From Blastococcus sp. CT_GayMR16 (GTDB lineage Bacteria; Actinomycetota; Actinomycetes; Mycobacteriales; Geodermatophilaceae): DNA of 58,621 nucleotides. The notes under the pieces were generated by a model that was given only the letters and a program-made list of their open reading frames with translations, did not search any database and had not been told where the DNA came from. Shown piece by piece: positions 45,951 to 57,896 of the stretch; the first letter of the stretch is position 1; each line of letters starts with the position of its first letter. The stretch covers positions 1 through 58,621 of the forward strand of contig NZ_SPQK01000024.1 of NCBI RefSeq assembly GCF_004570875.1. The letters run 5' to 3'. Both the position numbers and the translations under genes were made by a program.

Positions 45951-47189
45951 ATGGACGACGCCATGACTGTCCTGCCGCTCGTCTTCGACGCCCCCAAGCG
46001 GGGGATGCCCCCACGCCACCTCGCCGATCTCAGCCGCGAGGAGGCCCGCGAGGCGGTCAGCGAGCTCGGCCACCCGCCTTTCCGAGCCGACCAGCTGGCC
46101 CGGCACTACTACCGCGGGGTCACCGACCCGGCGCAGATGACCGACCTTCCCTCCGCGGCACGGGAGACCCTCACCGAGGCGCTGCTCCCCGGGCTGCTCA
46201 CGGTCGTGCGGCACCAGACGGCCGACGACGGGCGCACCCGCAAGACGCTCTGGCGGCTGCACGACGGCGCGCTCGTCGAGAGCGTGCTCATGCGCTATCC
46301 CGGCCGGGCCACCGTCTGCATCTCCAGCCAGGCCGGGTGCGGCATGGCCTGCCCGTTCTGCGCGACCGGCCAGCAGGGGCTGACCCGCAACCTGTCGGCG
46401 GCCGAGATCATCGGCCAGGCGGTCGCCGCCGCGGCCGCGATGGCGAACGGCGAGCTCGACGGCGGCCCGGGCCGGCTCTCCAACGTCGTCTTCATGGGGA
46501 TGGGGGAGCCGCTGGCGAACTACGCCCGCGTGCGGAAGACCCTCGACGCCCTGCTGACCCCGGCGCCCCACGGCCTCGGGCTGTCCCAGCGGTCGGTCAC
46601 CGTCTCCACCGTCGGGCTGGTTCCCGCGATCCGCCGGCTCACCGACGAGGGGCGCAACGTCACCCTCGCGGTGAGCCTGCACGCCCCCGACGACGAGCTG
46701 CGCGACACCCTCGTCCCGATCAACACCCGCTGGAAGGTCGGCGAGGTCGTCGACGCCGCCGACGCCTACGCCAAGCGCACCGGCCGCCGCTACTCGGTCG
46801 AGTACGCGCTGATCCGCGACGTCAACGACCAGCCGTTCCGCGCCGACCTCCTCGGGAAGCTGCTGGCCGGCCGGCTCGCGCACGTCAACCTGATCCCGCT
46901 CAACCCCACGCCGGGCAGCAAGTGGGACGCCAGTCCGCTGCCGGCCCAGCGCGAGTTCGTCGCCCGGCTCCGGGCCGCCGGCGTCGCGACGACCGTGCGC
47001 GACACCCGGGGCCAGGACATCGACGGCGCCTGCGGCCAGCTCGCCGCCGCCGACGCGGAGCCTGGCGTGCCGAGTGTCGCCGTCGGCCCCCTTGCAGGGG
47101 CCCGCCGCGAGCCCGCGAGTGGTGGGGGGCAAGGGGGTCCTTCTACCGTGGAGCCGCCGGTCGAGCTGGGTGCCGAGGGCGACCAGTGA
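45951..47189 (+). CDS. rlmN: Dual-specificity 23S rRNA/tRNA adenine-C2 methyltransferase RlmN
   Basis: About 412 residues from ATG 45951 with AGGTGGGA upstream; ATG 45963 is an alternative. Radical-SAM cluster motif [14 protein letters not shown] (CxxxCxxC), then [31 protein letters not shown] and the C-terminal catalytic cysteine in [11 protein letters not shown]. The last about 45 residues ([20 protein letters not shown]) extend beyond the fold. It methylates A2503 of 23S rRNA and A37 of some tRNAs. The stop overlaps the start of the VIT1-like gene. Confidence 0.96.
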   Translation: MDDAMTVLPLVFDAPKRGMPPRHLADLSREEAREAVSELGHPPFRADQLARHYYRGVTDPAQMTDLPSAARETLTEALLPGLLTVVRHQTADDGRTRKTLWRLHDGALVESVLMRYPGRATVCISSQAGCGMACPFCATGQQGLTRNLSAAEIIGQAVAAAAAMANGELDGGPGRLSNVVFMGMGEPLANYARVRKTLDALLTPAPHGLGLSQRSVTVSTVGLVPAIRRLTDEGRNVTLAVSLHAPDDELRDTLVPINTRWKVGEVVDAADAYAKRTGRRYSVEYALIRDVNDQPFRADLLGKLLAGRLAHVNLIPLNPTPGSKWDASPLPAQREFVARLRAAGVATTVRDTRGQDIDGACGQLAAADAEPGVPSVAVGPLAGARREPASGGGQGGPSTVEPPVELGAEGDQ

Positions 47190-47902
47190 CGGAGGCCCCG
47201 GCCGACGCCGAGGCGCACGACCACAGTCACGCGGACGTCTCGGGCGGCTGGCTCCGCGCGGCGGTCTTCGGTGCCATGGACGGCCTGGTCACCAACACCG
47301 CCCTCGTCGCCGGAGTGGGGGGCGGTGGCGCGCCTCCACGCGCGATCGTCCTGGCGGGGGTCGCCAGCCTGGTCGCCGGCGCCATCTCGATGGCGCTCGG
47401 TGAGTACACGTCGGTGAAGACGCAGAACGAGCAGCTCGACCTCGAGGTCGAGAAGGAGCGCCGGGAGCTCGAGCGCAACCCCTCCGGCGAGCTCGCCGAG
47501 CTGACGGCGATGCTGCGCGTGCGCGGCGTCGACGACCGGCTGGCCGAGCGGGTCGCCATCCAGCTGTCGAAGGACCCGGAGACGGCGCTGCGCCTGCACG
47601 TGGTCGCCGAGCTGGGGCTCAACCCCGGGGACAAGCCCTCGCCGAGGGTGGCCGCGGTGTCGTCGTTCCTGACGTTCGGGACCGGCGCGCTGCTGCCGCT
47701 GCTGCCCTTCCTCTTCGGCGTCTCGGTGCTGTGGCCGGCGCTGGTCTTCGGCGGTGTGGGCCTGCTCGTCGCCGGGGCGCTGTCCTCACGCTTCACCCCG
47801 CGGCCGTGGTGGTACGCCGGGCTGCGGCAGCTGCTCTTCGGAGCGGTCGCGGCAGGGATCACCTACGCCATCGGGTCGGCGATCGGTGTCACGGCTGCGT
47901 GA
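47186..47902 (+). CDS. VIT1/CCC1-family iron/manganese transporter
   Basis: 238 residues, GTG start overlapping rlmN. A His-rich start ([13 protein letters not shown]) leads to helix 1 with [19 protein letters not shown] and helix 2 with [20 protein letters not shown], the family's metal-binding residues, then a cytoplasmic helical region ([20 protein letters not shown]) and three more helices. Members export or sequester Fe2+ or Mn2+. The N-terminal histidines could bind metal. Confidence 0.9.
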   Translation: MTEAPADAEAHDHSHADVSGGWLRAAVFGAMDGLVTNTALVAGVGGGGAPPRAIVLAGVASLVAGAISMALGEYTSVKTQNEQLDLEVEKERRELERNPSGELAELTAMLRVRGVDDRLAERVAIQLSKDPETALRLHVVAELGLNPGDKPSPRVAAVSSFLTFGTGALLPLLPFLFGVSVLWPALVFGGVGLLVAGALSSRFTPRPWWYAGLRQLLFGAVAAGITYAIGSAIGVTAA

Positions 47903-47919
47903 CCCTGAGGACCCCCAGC

Positions 47920-48216
47920 TCAGCGACTGCGCCAGGCGTTCTTGCGTCGACGTGCGTCGGCGACCAGGAGGATCACCAGCAGGGCGGCGAAGCCGATCAG
48001 CCAGATGTCCTCCATCTTGCCCTCGTGGTTGCCGAACAGCATGGCCAGCAGGAACAGGATCGGGATGATCGTCAGGCGGCGTCCCCACTTGCCCATCTCG
48101 CCGTGCCAGCCCCATTCCTCGGGGCGTTCGTGCTCGACGGGGTGCGCGTCGGTACGGACGACGCCCTCTTCGCGACCAGGCTGATTGACCCGCTGCGTAT
48201 CGCTCACGTCGAGCAT
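47920..48216 (-). CDS. DUF2631 membrane protein
   Basis: 98 residues. A hydrophilic start ([21 protein letters not shown]) is followed by two membrane helices ([14 protein letters not shown] and [18 protein letters not shown]) and a basic end. This matches DUF2631, an actinobacterial family often beside dxr, as here. Function unknown. ATG 48216 was used; a GTG nine bases in is possible. Confidence 0.8.
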   Translation of the reverse strand: MLDVSDTQRVNQPGREEGVVRTDAHPVEHERPEEWGWHGEMGKWGRRLTIIPILFLLAMLFGNHEGKMEDIWLIGFAALLVILLVADARRRKNAWRSR

Positions 48217-48305
48217 TCTGGCAGGACGTCGCCCCGAACACCGCGCGAGGTGGCGCGGGGCGGCGCTGTGTCTCGACGGCGGTGCCGTCGGGGGAGGATG
48301 CCCTC

Positions 48306-49508
48306 GTGAGTTCCCCCCGCGAAGTGACCGTGCTGGGCTCCACCGGCTCCATCGGCCGGCAGGCCATTGCGGTCGCGCAGCAGAACCCGGAGCGCCTGCG
48401 CATCACCGGGCTCGCTGCCGGAGGAGGCGACGTCGCCCGGCTGGCCGAGCAGGCGCTCGCCCTCGGCGTCCGCACCGTGGCCGTCGCCCGGGCCACCGCC
48501 GCCCAGGACCTGCAGCTGGCGTTCTACGCGGCCGCGTCGAAGCGCGGCTGGGCGAAGGGGGAGTACGCGCTCCCGGAGATCCTCGCCGGCCCCCGCGCGG
48601 CCGAGGAGCTCGCCGCCCGCCCGGCCGACGTCGTCCTCAACGGGATCACCGGCTCGATCGGGCTCGGCCCGACGCTCTCGGCGCTGCGGGCCGGCCGCAC
48701 CGTGGCCCTGGCGAACAAGGAGTCGCTCGTCGCCGGCGGAGACCTGGTCACCGCGGCCGCGGCGCCCGGTCAGCTCGTGCCCGTCGACTCCGAGCACTCG
48801 GCGCTGGCGCAGTGCCTGCGCGGCGGTGCCCGCGGCGAGGTCGCCCGGCTCGTCCTCACCGCCAGCGGCGGCCCGTTCCGCGGGCGCGCGGCCGACGACC
48901 TCGCCGACGTGACCGTCGCCGACGCCCTCGCCCATCCCACCTGGGACATGGGACCGGTCGTCACCATCAACTCCGCGACGCTGGTGAACAAGGGACTGGA
49001 GCTGATCGAGGCCCACCTGCTCTTCGACGTCCCCTATGCCGACATCGACGTGGTCGTGCACCCGCAGTCGATCGTCCACTCGATGGTCACCTTCAGCGAC
49101 GGGGCGACCATCGCGCAGGCCAGCCCGCCGGACATGCGGCTCCCGATCGCGCTCGCTCTCGCGTGGCCCGACCGGCTCCCGGTGGTGCAGCCGGCCCTCG
49201 ACTGGTCGACCGCCAGCACCTGGGAGTTCGCGCCGCTCGACGAGGTCGCGTTCCCGGCCGTGCGGCTGGCCCGGCTGGCGGGGGAGGCCGGTGGCGTCGT
49301 CCCGGCGCTGTTCAACGCGGCCAACGAGGAGGCCGTCGCCGCCTTCGTGGCGGGTCGTCTGTCGTTCCGGGGCATCGTGGACCTCGTCGCGCGTACCCTC
49401 GACGACGCGCCGGACCTCGGCGCACCCACCTGCGTCGAGGACGTGCTGGCCGCGGAGAAGTGGGCCCGGGAGCACGCCCGGGGCGTCATCTCCGGAGGCC
49501 GAAGCTGA
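48306..49508 (+). CDS. dxr: 1-deoxy-D-xylulose 5-phosphate reductoisomerase
   Basis: 400 residues from GTG 48306 with GGGGGAGGA upstream. NADPH-binding [18 protein letters not shown], active-site [37 protein letters not shown] and [20 protein letters not shown] are all present. It makes 2-C-methyl-D-erythritol 4-phosphate in the MEP isoprenoid pathway; ispG of the same pathway lies two genes downstream. Confidence 0.97.
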   Translation: MSSPREVTVLGSTGSIGRQAIAVAQQNPERLRITGLAAGGGDVARLAEQALALGVRTVAVARATAAQDLQLAFYAAASKRGWAKGEYALPEILAGPRAAEELAARPADVVLNGITGSIGLGPTLSALRAGRTVALANKESLVAGGDLVTAAAAPGQLVPVDSEHSALAQCLRGGARGEVARLVLTASGGPFRGRAADDLADVTVADALAHPTWDMGPVVTINSATLVNKGLELIEAHLLFDVPYADIDVVVHPQSIVHSMVTFSDGATIAQASPPDMRLPIALALAWPDRLPVVQPALDWSTASTWEFAPLDEVAFPAVRLARLAGEAGGVVPALFNAANEEAVAAFVAGRLSFRGIVDLVARTLDDAPDLGAPTCVEDVLAAEKWAREHARGVISGGRS

Positions 49509-50884
49509 GCGGGATCCTTCTCACGACCCTCGGGATCGTCGCGTTCGCGATCGGCCTGCTCTTCTCGATCGGGTTCCACGAGCTCGGGCACTTCATGTGG
49601 GCCCGGAAGTTCGGCATGCGCGTGCCGCAGTTCATGGTCGGCTTCGGGCCGACGGTGTTCTCCCGTCGCCGCGGGGAGACCGAGTACGGCATCAAGGCCA
49701 TCCCGCTGGGCGGGTACATCCGCATCGTCGGCATGATCCCGCCGGCCGAGGAGGGCGAGAGCAAGCGCGCCACCCGCATGCGCAGCTTCATCGCCGAGGT
49801 CCGCGGTCAGGCGCTCAACGACGTCCTGCCGACCGACCAGGGCCGGGTGTTCTACGCCAAGCCGTGGTGGCAGCGGGTCATCGTCATGTTCGCCGGGCCC
49901 TTCCACAACCTGATCCTTGCGGTCGTGTTCTTCACCGTCGTCCTGGTCGGCTTCGGCGTCCCCGAGGCGACGACGACGCTGGCCCGCGTGCCCGACTGCG
50001 TCCTGCCGGCCGGTGCGGAGACCGCCGGCCGGACCGACGCCTGCGAGGTCCCGATCGTGACCTCCGGCGCGGACGCCGGGCAGATCTGCGACACCGGGAC
50101 GCCGAACTGCGCCCTGCCCGAGGCGAGCCCCGCGTCCAAGGCGGGCCTGCTGCCGGGCGACACCGTGCTGGCACTCGACGGGAAGCGGGTCTCCCAGGAG
50201 CCCACGGACGGCTGGGATCAGGTGCAGGTGGCCATCCGTCGCAGCATCGACACCCCGGTCGTCTTCACGATCGAGCGCGACGGCGAGCGGCAGGACCTGA
50301 CGGTCACCCCGATCGAGAACACCGTCTACGCGGGCCAGGACAGCGGGGAGACCATCAGCGTCGGCTTCGTCGGCGTCAGCCCCGCCCAGGACTACGTGCG
50401 GCAGTCGGTCACAGCCGTCCCCGGCTTCCTCGGGTCGACGATCGCGCGGTCGGTGGACAAGCTCGTGGAGATGCCCGAGCGCGTCCCCGCCCTCTTCCGC
50501 GCGGCCTTCCTCGGCGAGGAGCGCGACGCCCAGGGACCCATCGGCGTCGTCGGCGTGAGCCGCATCTCGGGCGAGGTGTTCGCCTTCGACAAGTTCACGA
50601 CCACCGAGAAGATCAGCTACTTCTTCCAGCTGCTCGCCGGCGTGAACCTCGTGCTGTTCCTGTTCAACCTGCTGCCGATCTACCCCCTCGACGGCGGGCA
50701 CGTGGCGGGCGCCCTGTACGAGAAGGTGCGCGCCTCGGTCGCCCGCGTGCGCGGCCGGCCGGACCCTGGTCCGTTCGACATCGCCCGGCTGATGCCGGTG
50801 GCCTACGTGGTCGCGGGCCTGTTCCTGGCGCTGTCGGCGCTGCTGTTCATCGCCGACATCGTCAACCCGATCACCCTCAACTAG
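49505..50884 (+). CDS. rseP: RIP-type site-2 metalloprotease (RseP/Rip1)
   Basis: About 459 residues. No ATG, GTG or TTG exists near the expected start. A CTG at 49505, overlapping the dxr stop as CTGA and preceded by CGGAGG six bases upstream, gives an N-terminus aligned with Rip1 ([20 protein letters not shown]). A GTG at 49460 is the alternative. Zinc motif FHELGH in helix 1, [20 protein letters not shown], a PDZ domain (about residues 185-270; [16 protein letters not shown]), and [11 protein letters not shown] in a late helix. It cuts anti-sigma factors and other membrane substrates. The dxr-rseP-ispG order is conserved. Confidence 0.93.
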   Translation: MSGILLTTLGIVAFAIGLLFSIGFHELGHFMWARKFGMRVPQFMVGFGPTVFSRRRGETEYGIKAIPLGGYIRIVGMIPPAEEGESKRATRMRSFIAEVRGQALNDVLPTDQGRVFYAKPWWQRVIVMFAGPFHNLILAVVFFTVVLVGFGVPEATTTLARVPDCVLPAGAETAGRTDACEVPIVTSGADAGQICDTGTPNCALPEASPASKAGLLPGDTVLALDGKRVSQEPTDGWDQVQVAIRRSIDTPVVFTIERDGERQDLTVTPIENTVYAGQDSGETISVGFVGVSPAQDYVRQSVTAVPGFLGSTIARSVDKLVEMPERVPALFRAAFLGEERDAQGPIGVVGVSRISGEVFAFDKFTTTEKISYFFQLLAGVNLVLFLFNLLPIYPLDGGHVAGALYEKVRASVARVRGRPDPGPFDIARLMPVAYVVAGLFLALSALLFIADIVNPITLN

Positions 50885-50953
50885 ACCCGGGCTCCGGGGC
50901 ACGTCACAGGCGCGCCACCGGCGCGGACGCCCACGCGGGGGATACTGGCGGGC

Positions 50954-52132
<1,179 letters not shown>

Positions 52133-52146
52133 CCCCGGGACCCTCC

Positions 52147-52998
52147 GTGCTGCGAACGCCGACCGCGCGCGTCCTCGACGAATCCGACGAGGCCGCGGTG
52201 CACCGGCTGCTGGCGACCGATCCGGTCGCGGGGTGCGTCCTCGCCGGCCGGGTGGAGGTCACCGGAACCGCGGCGTCCTCCCTCGGGGCCCCGCTCTGGG
52301 GCGTCGGGGGCGGCCGTGAGCTGGAGGCGGTCTGCCTCGCCGGTGCCAACCTGATCCCCTTCGCCGTCCCCGGTGCCGAGCACATCGCCGCGGCCGCGTT
52401 CGCCGACCGGGCCCGCCGGGCCGGCCGCCGCTGCTCCACCATCGTCGGGCCGGCCGCCTCCGTGGCGCCGCTCTGGGACCTCCTGGCCCCGCACTGGGGT
52501 CCCGCCCGCGATCACCGGCCGCGCCAGCCGCTGATGGCCATCGACGGCCCGCCGGCCGTCGCCGCCGAAGCCCGCGTGCGCCCGGTCCGGCCGGCCGAGC
52601 TGGAGACGCTGCTGCCGGCGGCCGTCGCGATGTTCACCGAGGAGGTCGGGGTCAGCCCGCTCCGGGTGGACGGCGGAGCCGGGTACCGCGCCCGGGTGGC
52701 CGAGCTGGTGCGGGCCGGGCAGTCGCTGGCCTGGATCGAGGACGGCGAGGTGCTCTTCAAGGCCGAGATCGGCGCGGTCTCCCGCGCCGCCTGTCAGATC
52801 CAGGGCGTCTGGGTGGCGCCCGCCCAGCGGGGCCGCGGCATCGGTACGGCGGGGACGGCGGCCGTGGTCGAGTACGCCCGCAGCACGATCGCCCCCGTGG
52901 TCAGCCTCTACGTCAACGACTTCAACACGGCCGCCCGCGCCGCCTACCGCCGCGTCGGTTTCCGGGAGGTCGGGCAGTACGCCAGCGTGCTGTTCTGA
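52147..52998 (+). CDS. DUF4081 domain GNAT acetyltransferase
   Basis: 283 residues from GTG 52147. The N-terminal half (HRLLATDPVAGCVLAGRVE ... CLAGANLIPFAVPG) is the DUF4081 lobe; the C-terminal half is GNAT with QIQGVWVAPAQRGRGIGTAG and a VSLYVNDFNTAARAAYRRVG end. It lies right after ispG as in mycobacteria (Rv2867c position). Substrate unknown. A stretch RAACQIQGVWV places the acetyl-CoA strand. Confidence 0.85.
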   Translation: MLRTPTARVLDESDEAAVHRLLATDPVAGCVLAGRVEVTGTAASSLGAPLWGVGGGRELEAVCLAGANLIPFAVPGAEHIAAAAFADRARRAGRRCSTIVGPAASVAPLWDLLAPHWGPARDHRPRQPLMAIDGPPAVAAEARVRPVRPAELETLLPAAVAMFTEEVGVSPLRVDGGAGYRARVAELVRAGQSLAWIEDGEVLFKAEIGAVSRAACQIQGVWVAPAQRGRGIGTAGTAAVVEYARSTIAPVVSLYVNDFNTAARAAYRRVGFREVGQYASVLF

Positions 52999-53029
52999 GC
53001 TGTCCCCAGCCGTCTGACAATGTGTCCCC

Positions 53030-54922
53030 GTGCGTTCTCGACGGGGTCCTGCCTTCCTGACGTCTGCGCTGATCGCCGTCCCGCTGCTGGCGGCCTGTTC
53101 CGGGAGCTCCGAGGACGACGTCCGCGAGGCGGCGACGACGTTCCTGGAGGCATGGTCGACGGGCGACACCGCCGCAGCGGCCGGGGCCACCACCGACGCC
53201 GACACGGCCACCGCGATCCTGGAGCAGACCGCCACCGACCTCCCGGACGCGACGCTCGCCGCCGACGTCGGGAAGGTCGCCGTCGACGACTCGTCGGCCA
53301 CCGTGCAGTGGACCGCCACCTGGGACCTGGCGGCGGCGCCCGAGTGGGCCTACGACGCCACGCTCGAACTCACCGAGGGCGACGACGGCTGGCAGGTCGT
53401 CGCCGAGCCGACGATCGTGCACCCCGAACTGGCGGAGGGGCAGCACCTGGCGCTCGCCCGCAGCCTCGCCGAGCGCGCCCCGATCACCGACTTCTCGGGT
53501 GCCCCGCTGTTCGCCCCCACCGAGGTCGTCAACGTCGGCGTCGACCCGGCCCAGGTCACCGACCTGCCGTCTCTGGCCGCCGCGCTGGGGCAGGCGACGG
53601 GGATCGCGGCCGAGGAGATCGTCGCCGACGTCCAGGCGGCTCCCGCAGGCCAGTTCGTTCCCGTGATCACGCTCCGGCGGCCCGATTTCGAGGCGATCCG
53701 CGCCCAGGTCTTCGACCTGCCGGGCGCGGTCTTCCCGACCGAGACGCGGCTCCTGGCGCCGTCGTCCCGGTTCGCCGTCGCCCTGCTGGGCCGGGTCGGC
53801 GGCGCCACCGCCGAGGTCATCGAGGAGAGCCAGGACGACGGGTCGCCGCGGTACGCCACCGGCGACCAGCTCGGCCTGTCGGGGCTGCAGCGCGCGTTCC
53901 AGGAGCAGCTCGCCGGCACCGCCGGGTTCACCGTCTCGGTCGTGAGCACCGACGAGGACACCGGCGATCCGGGCCGGGAGATCGAGTCGGTGGCGCCGGA
54001 GCCGGGTACACCCGTGCAGACGCCCATCGTCCCGGCCGTGCAGAACGCGGCCGACGGCGCGGTGGCCGGTCAGGAGCTCCCCACGCATCTCGTGGTCGTC
54101 CGCCCCGGGACCGGCGAGATCCTCGCCGTCTCCTCGAACGCGGCGGCCGACACCGGCAACGCCCTGACCGGGCAGTTCCCGCCGGGGTCGAGCATGAAGA
54201 CCATGACGGCGACGGCGCTGCTGTCGGCGGGCACGCTCACCCCCGACTCCCCGGTGGCCTGCCCCGGCACCACGGTCGTCGACGGCCGGGAGTTCGAGAA
54301 CGAGGACCAGTTCGACCTGGGCACCGTGCCCTTCATCGAGGCGTTCGCCCAGTCGTGCAACACGACCTTCATCCAGCAGGCCCTCGAGCTGCCCGACGGG
54401 GCGCTCTCGACGGCGGCCGCCTCCTACGGGGTCGGCACCGACTGGACGCTGCCGGTCGACATCTTCAGCGGCGCCGTGCCGGCGACCAGCACGGGCACGA
54501 CGAAGGCGGCCGACGCGATCGGCCAGGGCGAGGTCCTGATGAGCCCGGCGCAGCTGGCGCTGGTGGCCGCGGGCATCGGCAGCGGCACCCCGGCCGCCCC
54601 GGTGGAGGTCGTCGGCGCCGAGGCCGCGGGTGCCGCTCCTGCCGGGCCCGGGCAGCAGGTCCTGGACGCCCTCCGGCCGATGATGCGCCAAGTGGTGCTC
54701 ACCGGGACGGCGAAGGCGCTGGCCGACCGCGGCGAGGTCTTCGGCAAGACGGGCACGGCCGAGTACGGCAGCAACACCCCGCCGGACTCGCACGGCTGGT
54801 TCATGGGCTATCGGCTGGGCGGGGCGCAGGGCGATCTCGCCTTCGCCGTCCTGGTCGAGGGCGGTCAGTCCAGCAGCACGGCCGTGGCCGTCACCGACGC
54901 GTTCCTCGGGGCGCTCGGCTGA
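53030..54922 (+). CDS. Penicillin-binding transpeptidase lipoprotein (PBP2a-like)
   Basis: 630 residues, GTG start. A lipobox ends the signal peptide (LIAVPLLAAC-SGSS). Domains: NTF2-like MecA_N (about 28-135), PBP dimerisation (about 140-310) and transpeptidase with SxxK GSSMKTM near residue 388, SxN QSCNTTF near 441 and KTG GKTGTAEYG near 572. It cross-links peptidoglycan outside the membrane. The MecA-like N-domain links it to low-affinity PBPs, but many actinobacteria carry this gene at this position (Rv2864c-like). Confidence 0.93.
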   Translation: MRSRRGPAFLTSALIAVPLLAACSGSSEDDVREAATTFLEAWSTGDTAAAAGATTDADTATAILEQTATDLPDATLAADVGKVAVDDSSATVQWTATWDLAAAPEWAYDATLELTEGDDGWQVVAEPTIVHPELAEGQHLALARSLAERAPITDFSGAPLFAPTEVVNVGVDPAQVTDLPSLAAALGQATGIAAEEIVADVQAAPAGQFVPVITLRRPDFEAIRAQVFDLPGAVFPTETRLLAPSSRFAVALLGRVGGATAEVIEESQDDGSPRYATGDQLGLSGLQRAFQEQLAGTAGFTVSVVSTDEDTGDPGREIESVAPEPGTPVQTPIVPAVQNAADGAVAGQELPTHLVVVRPGTGEILAVSSNAAADTGNALTGQFPPGSSMKTMTATALLSAGTLTPDSPVACPGTTVVDGREFENEDQFDLGTVPFIEAFAQSCNTTFIQQALELPDGALSTAAASYGVGTDWTLPVDIFSGAVPATSTGTTKAADAIGQGEVLMSPAQLALVAAGIGSGTPAAPVEVVGAEAAGAAPAGPGQQVLDALRPMMRQVVLTGTAKALADRGEVFGKTGTAEYGSNTPPDSHGWFMGYRLGGAQGDLAFAVLVEGGQSSSTAVAVTDAFLGALG

Positions 54923-54928
54923 CTCTGC

Positions 54929-55402
54929 TCAGGCGTCGGGCAGGCCGGGGAACGGCCTCGTGACCGACGGCTGACCGGCGGCCACGCGCCAGCCCACTGC
55001 ACGTACCTCTGCGGCACTCAGCACGCCGACGGCCAGCTCACGGGTCGACCGCTCGGCCGCCTGGTCCAGCACGCGCACCCATGCCGCCGTGACGCCGTCC
55101 TCGAGCACGGCCCCCAGGGCGGCCGCGTCGACCTCCGACAGCACCGGGAACGGCAGCGCGTACGCGCCCTCGGCATCGACCACCTCGGCCTGGCGTCCGG
55201 TGAGGAGCGCGCTGACCTGGTCACGCACGTCGCGGTGGGCCGATTCGGCGCCCGCGGCCTGCTGCCGGGCGTCCCCGCCGAGTGCAGCGCCGACCACGCC
55301 GTAGCCCCAGACCGCCGCGTGCTCGGCGGCGAGCGCGTTGCCCAGCGCGGCGTTCTCGGTGCTCTCGTCGAGGGCCTCGGGGCCCGAACCGTCGTCAGCC
55401 AT
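54929..55402 (-). CDS. DUF4439 ferritin-like protein
   Basis: 157 residues, ATG start. The helical text ENAALGNALAAEHAAVWGYG and SAHRDVRDQVSALLTGRQAE carries the Glu/His pattern of a ferritin-like four-helix bundle; VLEDGVTAAWVRVLDQAAER is a third helix. DUF4439 is actinobacterial and of unknown role. It follows the lipoprotein gene by six bases on the same strand. Confidence 0.8.
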   Translation of the reverse strand: MADDGSGPEALDESTENAALGNALAAEHAAVWGYGVVGAALGGDARQQAAGAESAHRDVRDQVSALLTGRQAEVVDAEGAYALPFPVLSEVDAAALGAVLEDGVTAAWVRVLDQAAERSTRELAVGVLSAAEVRAVGWRVAAGQPSVTRPFPGLPDA

Positions 55403-55408
55403 CGCCGG

Positions 55409-55897
55409 TCACGCCAGTCTTCCGTCCTGGCCGCGCAGACCCGCGGCGATCGATCCGAGCAGGGCGGCCCGGGCACCCGACTGGTCCACGCTCGCAGTGG
55501 CGTGCGATGTCGCCGCGGCGGCCACCTGCCCCCGCAGCCAGGCACGCGCATCGGGACCGGCAGGTGCGCCCGCTGCCGGTGCGGACGCCGAGGCGCTCCC
55601 GCCCGGTGAGGCGGCCCGCAGCCGGGTGAGCTGCGCATCGGCCTGACCGGCCAGTTCGGCCACCTCGGCGGCGAGCGCGGGGTCGGCCGCACCGGCGGCG
55701 GCGAACGCGGAGACCAGCGCCTCCTGGACCGCCACCTGGGCGGCCAGCTCGTCGGCCTGCTCGCTCGTCACCTTCTCCCGCTCGTCCGCCGGCGGGGACG
55801 AGCAGCCGGCAGCCAGCAGCGCCAGCCCTGCCGCGGAGGCCGCGAGCAGGGTGCGCCGGGAGAACCCCGGCGGGGGAGAGGAGGGCGTGACGGACAT
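55409..55897 (-). CDS. Predicted lipoprotein with Tat-like signal
   Basis: 162 residues from ATG 55897 ([20 protein letters not shown]). The signal has a twin arginine ([20 protein letters not shown]) and a lipobox cysteine (AAGC). The mature part is Ala-rich and helical ([20 protein letters not shown] ... [16 protein letters not shown]). An ATG nine bases upstream is possible. It is paired with DUF4439; together they may form an envelope-located complex (inference from pairing). Confidence 0.75.
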   Translation of the reverse strand: MSVTPSSPPPGFSRRTLLAASAAGLALLAAGCSSPPADEREKVTSEQADELAAQVAVQEALVSAFAAAGAADPALAAEVAELAGQADAQLTRLRAASPGGSASASAPAAGAPAGPDARAWLRGQVAAAATSHATASVDQSGARAALLGSIAAGLRGQDGRLA

Positions 55898-56176
55898 CGC
55901 CCCCATCCTCGCAGCCGGGACGACCCGGAGTCGTAACTGGCGCCCGGTCGCGTCCCCGCGTCGCGGCTTCCGTCCGGCACAGCACGTGCGCCCCTCCCGT
56001 CCCACGGCGGTCCGGCTGCGATGCCCCCGGTGCGTGGTCCCGGGGCATGCGGCCGGGCGGTAGCCTGGGCACTTCCCCTCTACCCGGGCCCGACCAGCGC
56101 CGGAAGCCGGACGGCACCGGAGCTGAGGGGCATGCGCACCGCACCGAGCGGCCGCCCGAGCCTGGAGGAGGAAGCA

Positions 56177-56761
56177 GTGTCCGGCTCCCGCGGCACCCAC
56201 AAGCCCGACCCCGCCACAGCACGGCTGGCCGGGTGGATCGAACCCGTCGTCGGCGAGGCCGGCTACGACCTGGAGGAACTGGTCGTCACCCCGGCCGGCC
56301 GCCGCAGCGTCGTCCGGGTGGTCATCGACCGCGACCAGGGCGTCACCCTCGACGACATCGCCGAGATCAGCCGCGCCGTCTCCGAGGTGCTCGACGCCAA
56401 CGACGACGGCATGGGCCGGACGCCCTACGTGCTCGAGGTGACCAGCCCGGGCGTGGACCGGCCGCTGACCGACCCCCGGCACTGGCGGCGCAACCTGGGC
56501 CGGCTGGTCTCGGTGACCGTGGGATCCGACGAGCTCACCGGGCGGATCACCGCCGTCGAGGACAGTGGTGTGGACCTCGCAGTGGAGGCCCGGTCCAAGC
56601 CGGGCGCGAAGAAGCGGCCACCGACCCCGCGCCACGTGCCGTGGGCCGAGCTGGGTGCCGGACGGGTCCAGGTCGAGTTCGGCCGCGCGGAGCCCGACGA
56701 CGCATCCGGCGAGCGCGTCCCGGACGACGACGAGGCCATCTCTTCAGGAGGAGGACAGTGA
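56177..56761 (+). CDS. rimP: Ribosome maturation factor RimP
   Basis: 194 residues from GTG 56177 ([20 protein letters not shown]) with GGAGGAGGAAG just upstream. N-domain with [20 protein letters not shown] and [21 protein letters not shown]-domain with [20 protein letters not shown]. It aids 30S assembly. The acidic C-terminal tail ends in the ribosome site of nusA, which overlaps by four bases. Confidence 0.94.
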   Translation: MSGSRGTHKPDPATARLAGWIEPVVGEAGYDLEELVVTPAGRRSVVRVVIDRDQGVTLDDIAEISRAVSEVLDANDDGMGRTPYVLEVTSPGVDRPLTDPRHWRRNLGRLVSVTVGSDELTGRITAVEDSGVDLAVEARSKPGAKKRPPTPRHVPWAELGAGRVQVEFGRAEPDDASGERVPDDDEAISSGGGQ

Positions 56762-57888
56762 ACATCGACGTCACCGCGCTCAAGGCGGTGGAGCGGGAGA
56801 AGGGCATCCCCGCCGACACCGTGATCGAGGCCATCGAATCGGCCCTCGTGACCGCCTATCGGCACGCCGACGGCGCGGCCAAGCACGTGCGCGTCCACGT
56901 CGACCGCAAGAGCGGTGAGGTCGCCGTCCTGGCCCAGGAGCTCGGCCCGGACGGGAACGTCGTCCGCGAATGGGACGACACCCCCACCGACTTCGGCCGG
57001 ATCGCGGCCAGCACCGCCAAGCAGGTCATCGTGCAGCGGCTGCGCGACGCCGAGCACGAGCAGACCTTCGGCGAGTACGCGGGCAAGGAGGGCGACATCG
57101 TCAGCGGCATCGTGCAGGCGCACGACCGTCGCAACCTCCAGGGCACCGTGCTCATCGACATCGGCAAGGTCGAGGCGGTGCTCCCGCAGGCCGAGCAGGT
57201 GCCCGGCGAGGAGTACACCCACGGCCGCCGCATCAAGGCCTACGTGGTGTCGGTCGCGCGCACGTTCCGCGGGCCGCAGGTCACCGTCTCCCGCACCCAT
57301 CCGAACCTGGTGCGCAAGCTCTTCGCCCTCGAGGTCCCCGAGATCGCCGACGGCAGCGTCGAGATCGTCGCGGTCGCGCGCGAGGCCGGACACCGCTCGA
57401 AGATCGCCGTCCGTACGAAGGTGCCGGGGCTCAACGCCAAGGGGTCCTGCATCGGCCCGATGGGCCAGCGGGTGCGCAACGTGATGAGCGAGCTGCACGG
57501 CGAGAAGATCGACATCGTGGACTGGTCCGACGACCCCGCGACCTTCGTCGCCTCCGCGCTGAGCCCGGCGCGGGTGAACAGCGCGCGGGTGGTCGACGCC
57601 CAGGCGAAGGCCGTCCGCGTGATCGTCCCGGACTACCAGCTGTCGCTGGCGATCGGCAAGGAGGGTCAGAACGCCCGCCTGGCCGCGCGCCTCACCGGCT
57701 GCCGGATCGACATCCGCAGCGATGCCCAGGGCGACGAGGAGGCCGCGACTCCCTCCCCGGGGGTGGGTCGCGCGCCGCTGCGATCGGGCCTGCCGGCCGG
57801 AGCCACGGAGGGCCGGCCTCCCGCCCGGTCGTCCGCGCACCGGCCTCCACCCCGACGCGCGGAACATCCAGGTCCTGCCACGCGCTAG
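56758..57888 (+). CDS. nusA: Transcription termination/antitermination factor NusA
   Basis: 376 residues from GTG 56758. N-terminal RNA-polymerase-binding domain ([20 protein letters not shown]), S1 domain ([20 protein letters not shown]), KH1 ([20 protein letters not shown]) and KH2 ([20 protein letters not shown]). No C-terminal acidic repeats, as in other Gram-positives. The last about 45 residues are a Pro/Arg/Ala tail ([20 protein letters not shown]). Middle of the rimP-nusA-ylxR-infB operon. Confidence 0.96.
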   Translation: MNIDVTALKAVEREKGIPADTVIEAIESALVTAYRHADGAAKHVRVHVDRKSGEVAVLAQELGPDGNVVREWDDTPTDFGRIAASTAKQVIVQRLRDAEHEQTFGEYAGKEGDIVSGIVQAHDRRNLQGTVLIDIGKVEAVLPQAEQVPGEEYTHGRRIKAYVVSVARTFRGPQVTVSRTHPNLVRKLFALEVPEIADGSVEIVAVAREAGHRSKIAVRTKVPGLNAKGSCIGPMGQRVRNVMSELHGEKIDIVDWSDDPATFVASALSPARVNSARVVDAQAKAVRVIVPDYQLSLAIGKEGQNARLAARLTGCRIDIRSDAQGDEEAATPSPGVGRAPLRSGLPAGATEGRPPARSSAHRPPPRRAEHPGPATR

Positions 57889-57896
57889 AGTGCAGG

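Noticed and set aside
45117-47132. A 671-residue minus-strand frame over rlmN
   Set aside because: Only the final 254 residues (PPK2) are supported; the rest is antisense to a clear RlmN with all catalytic motifs.
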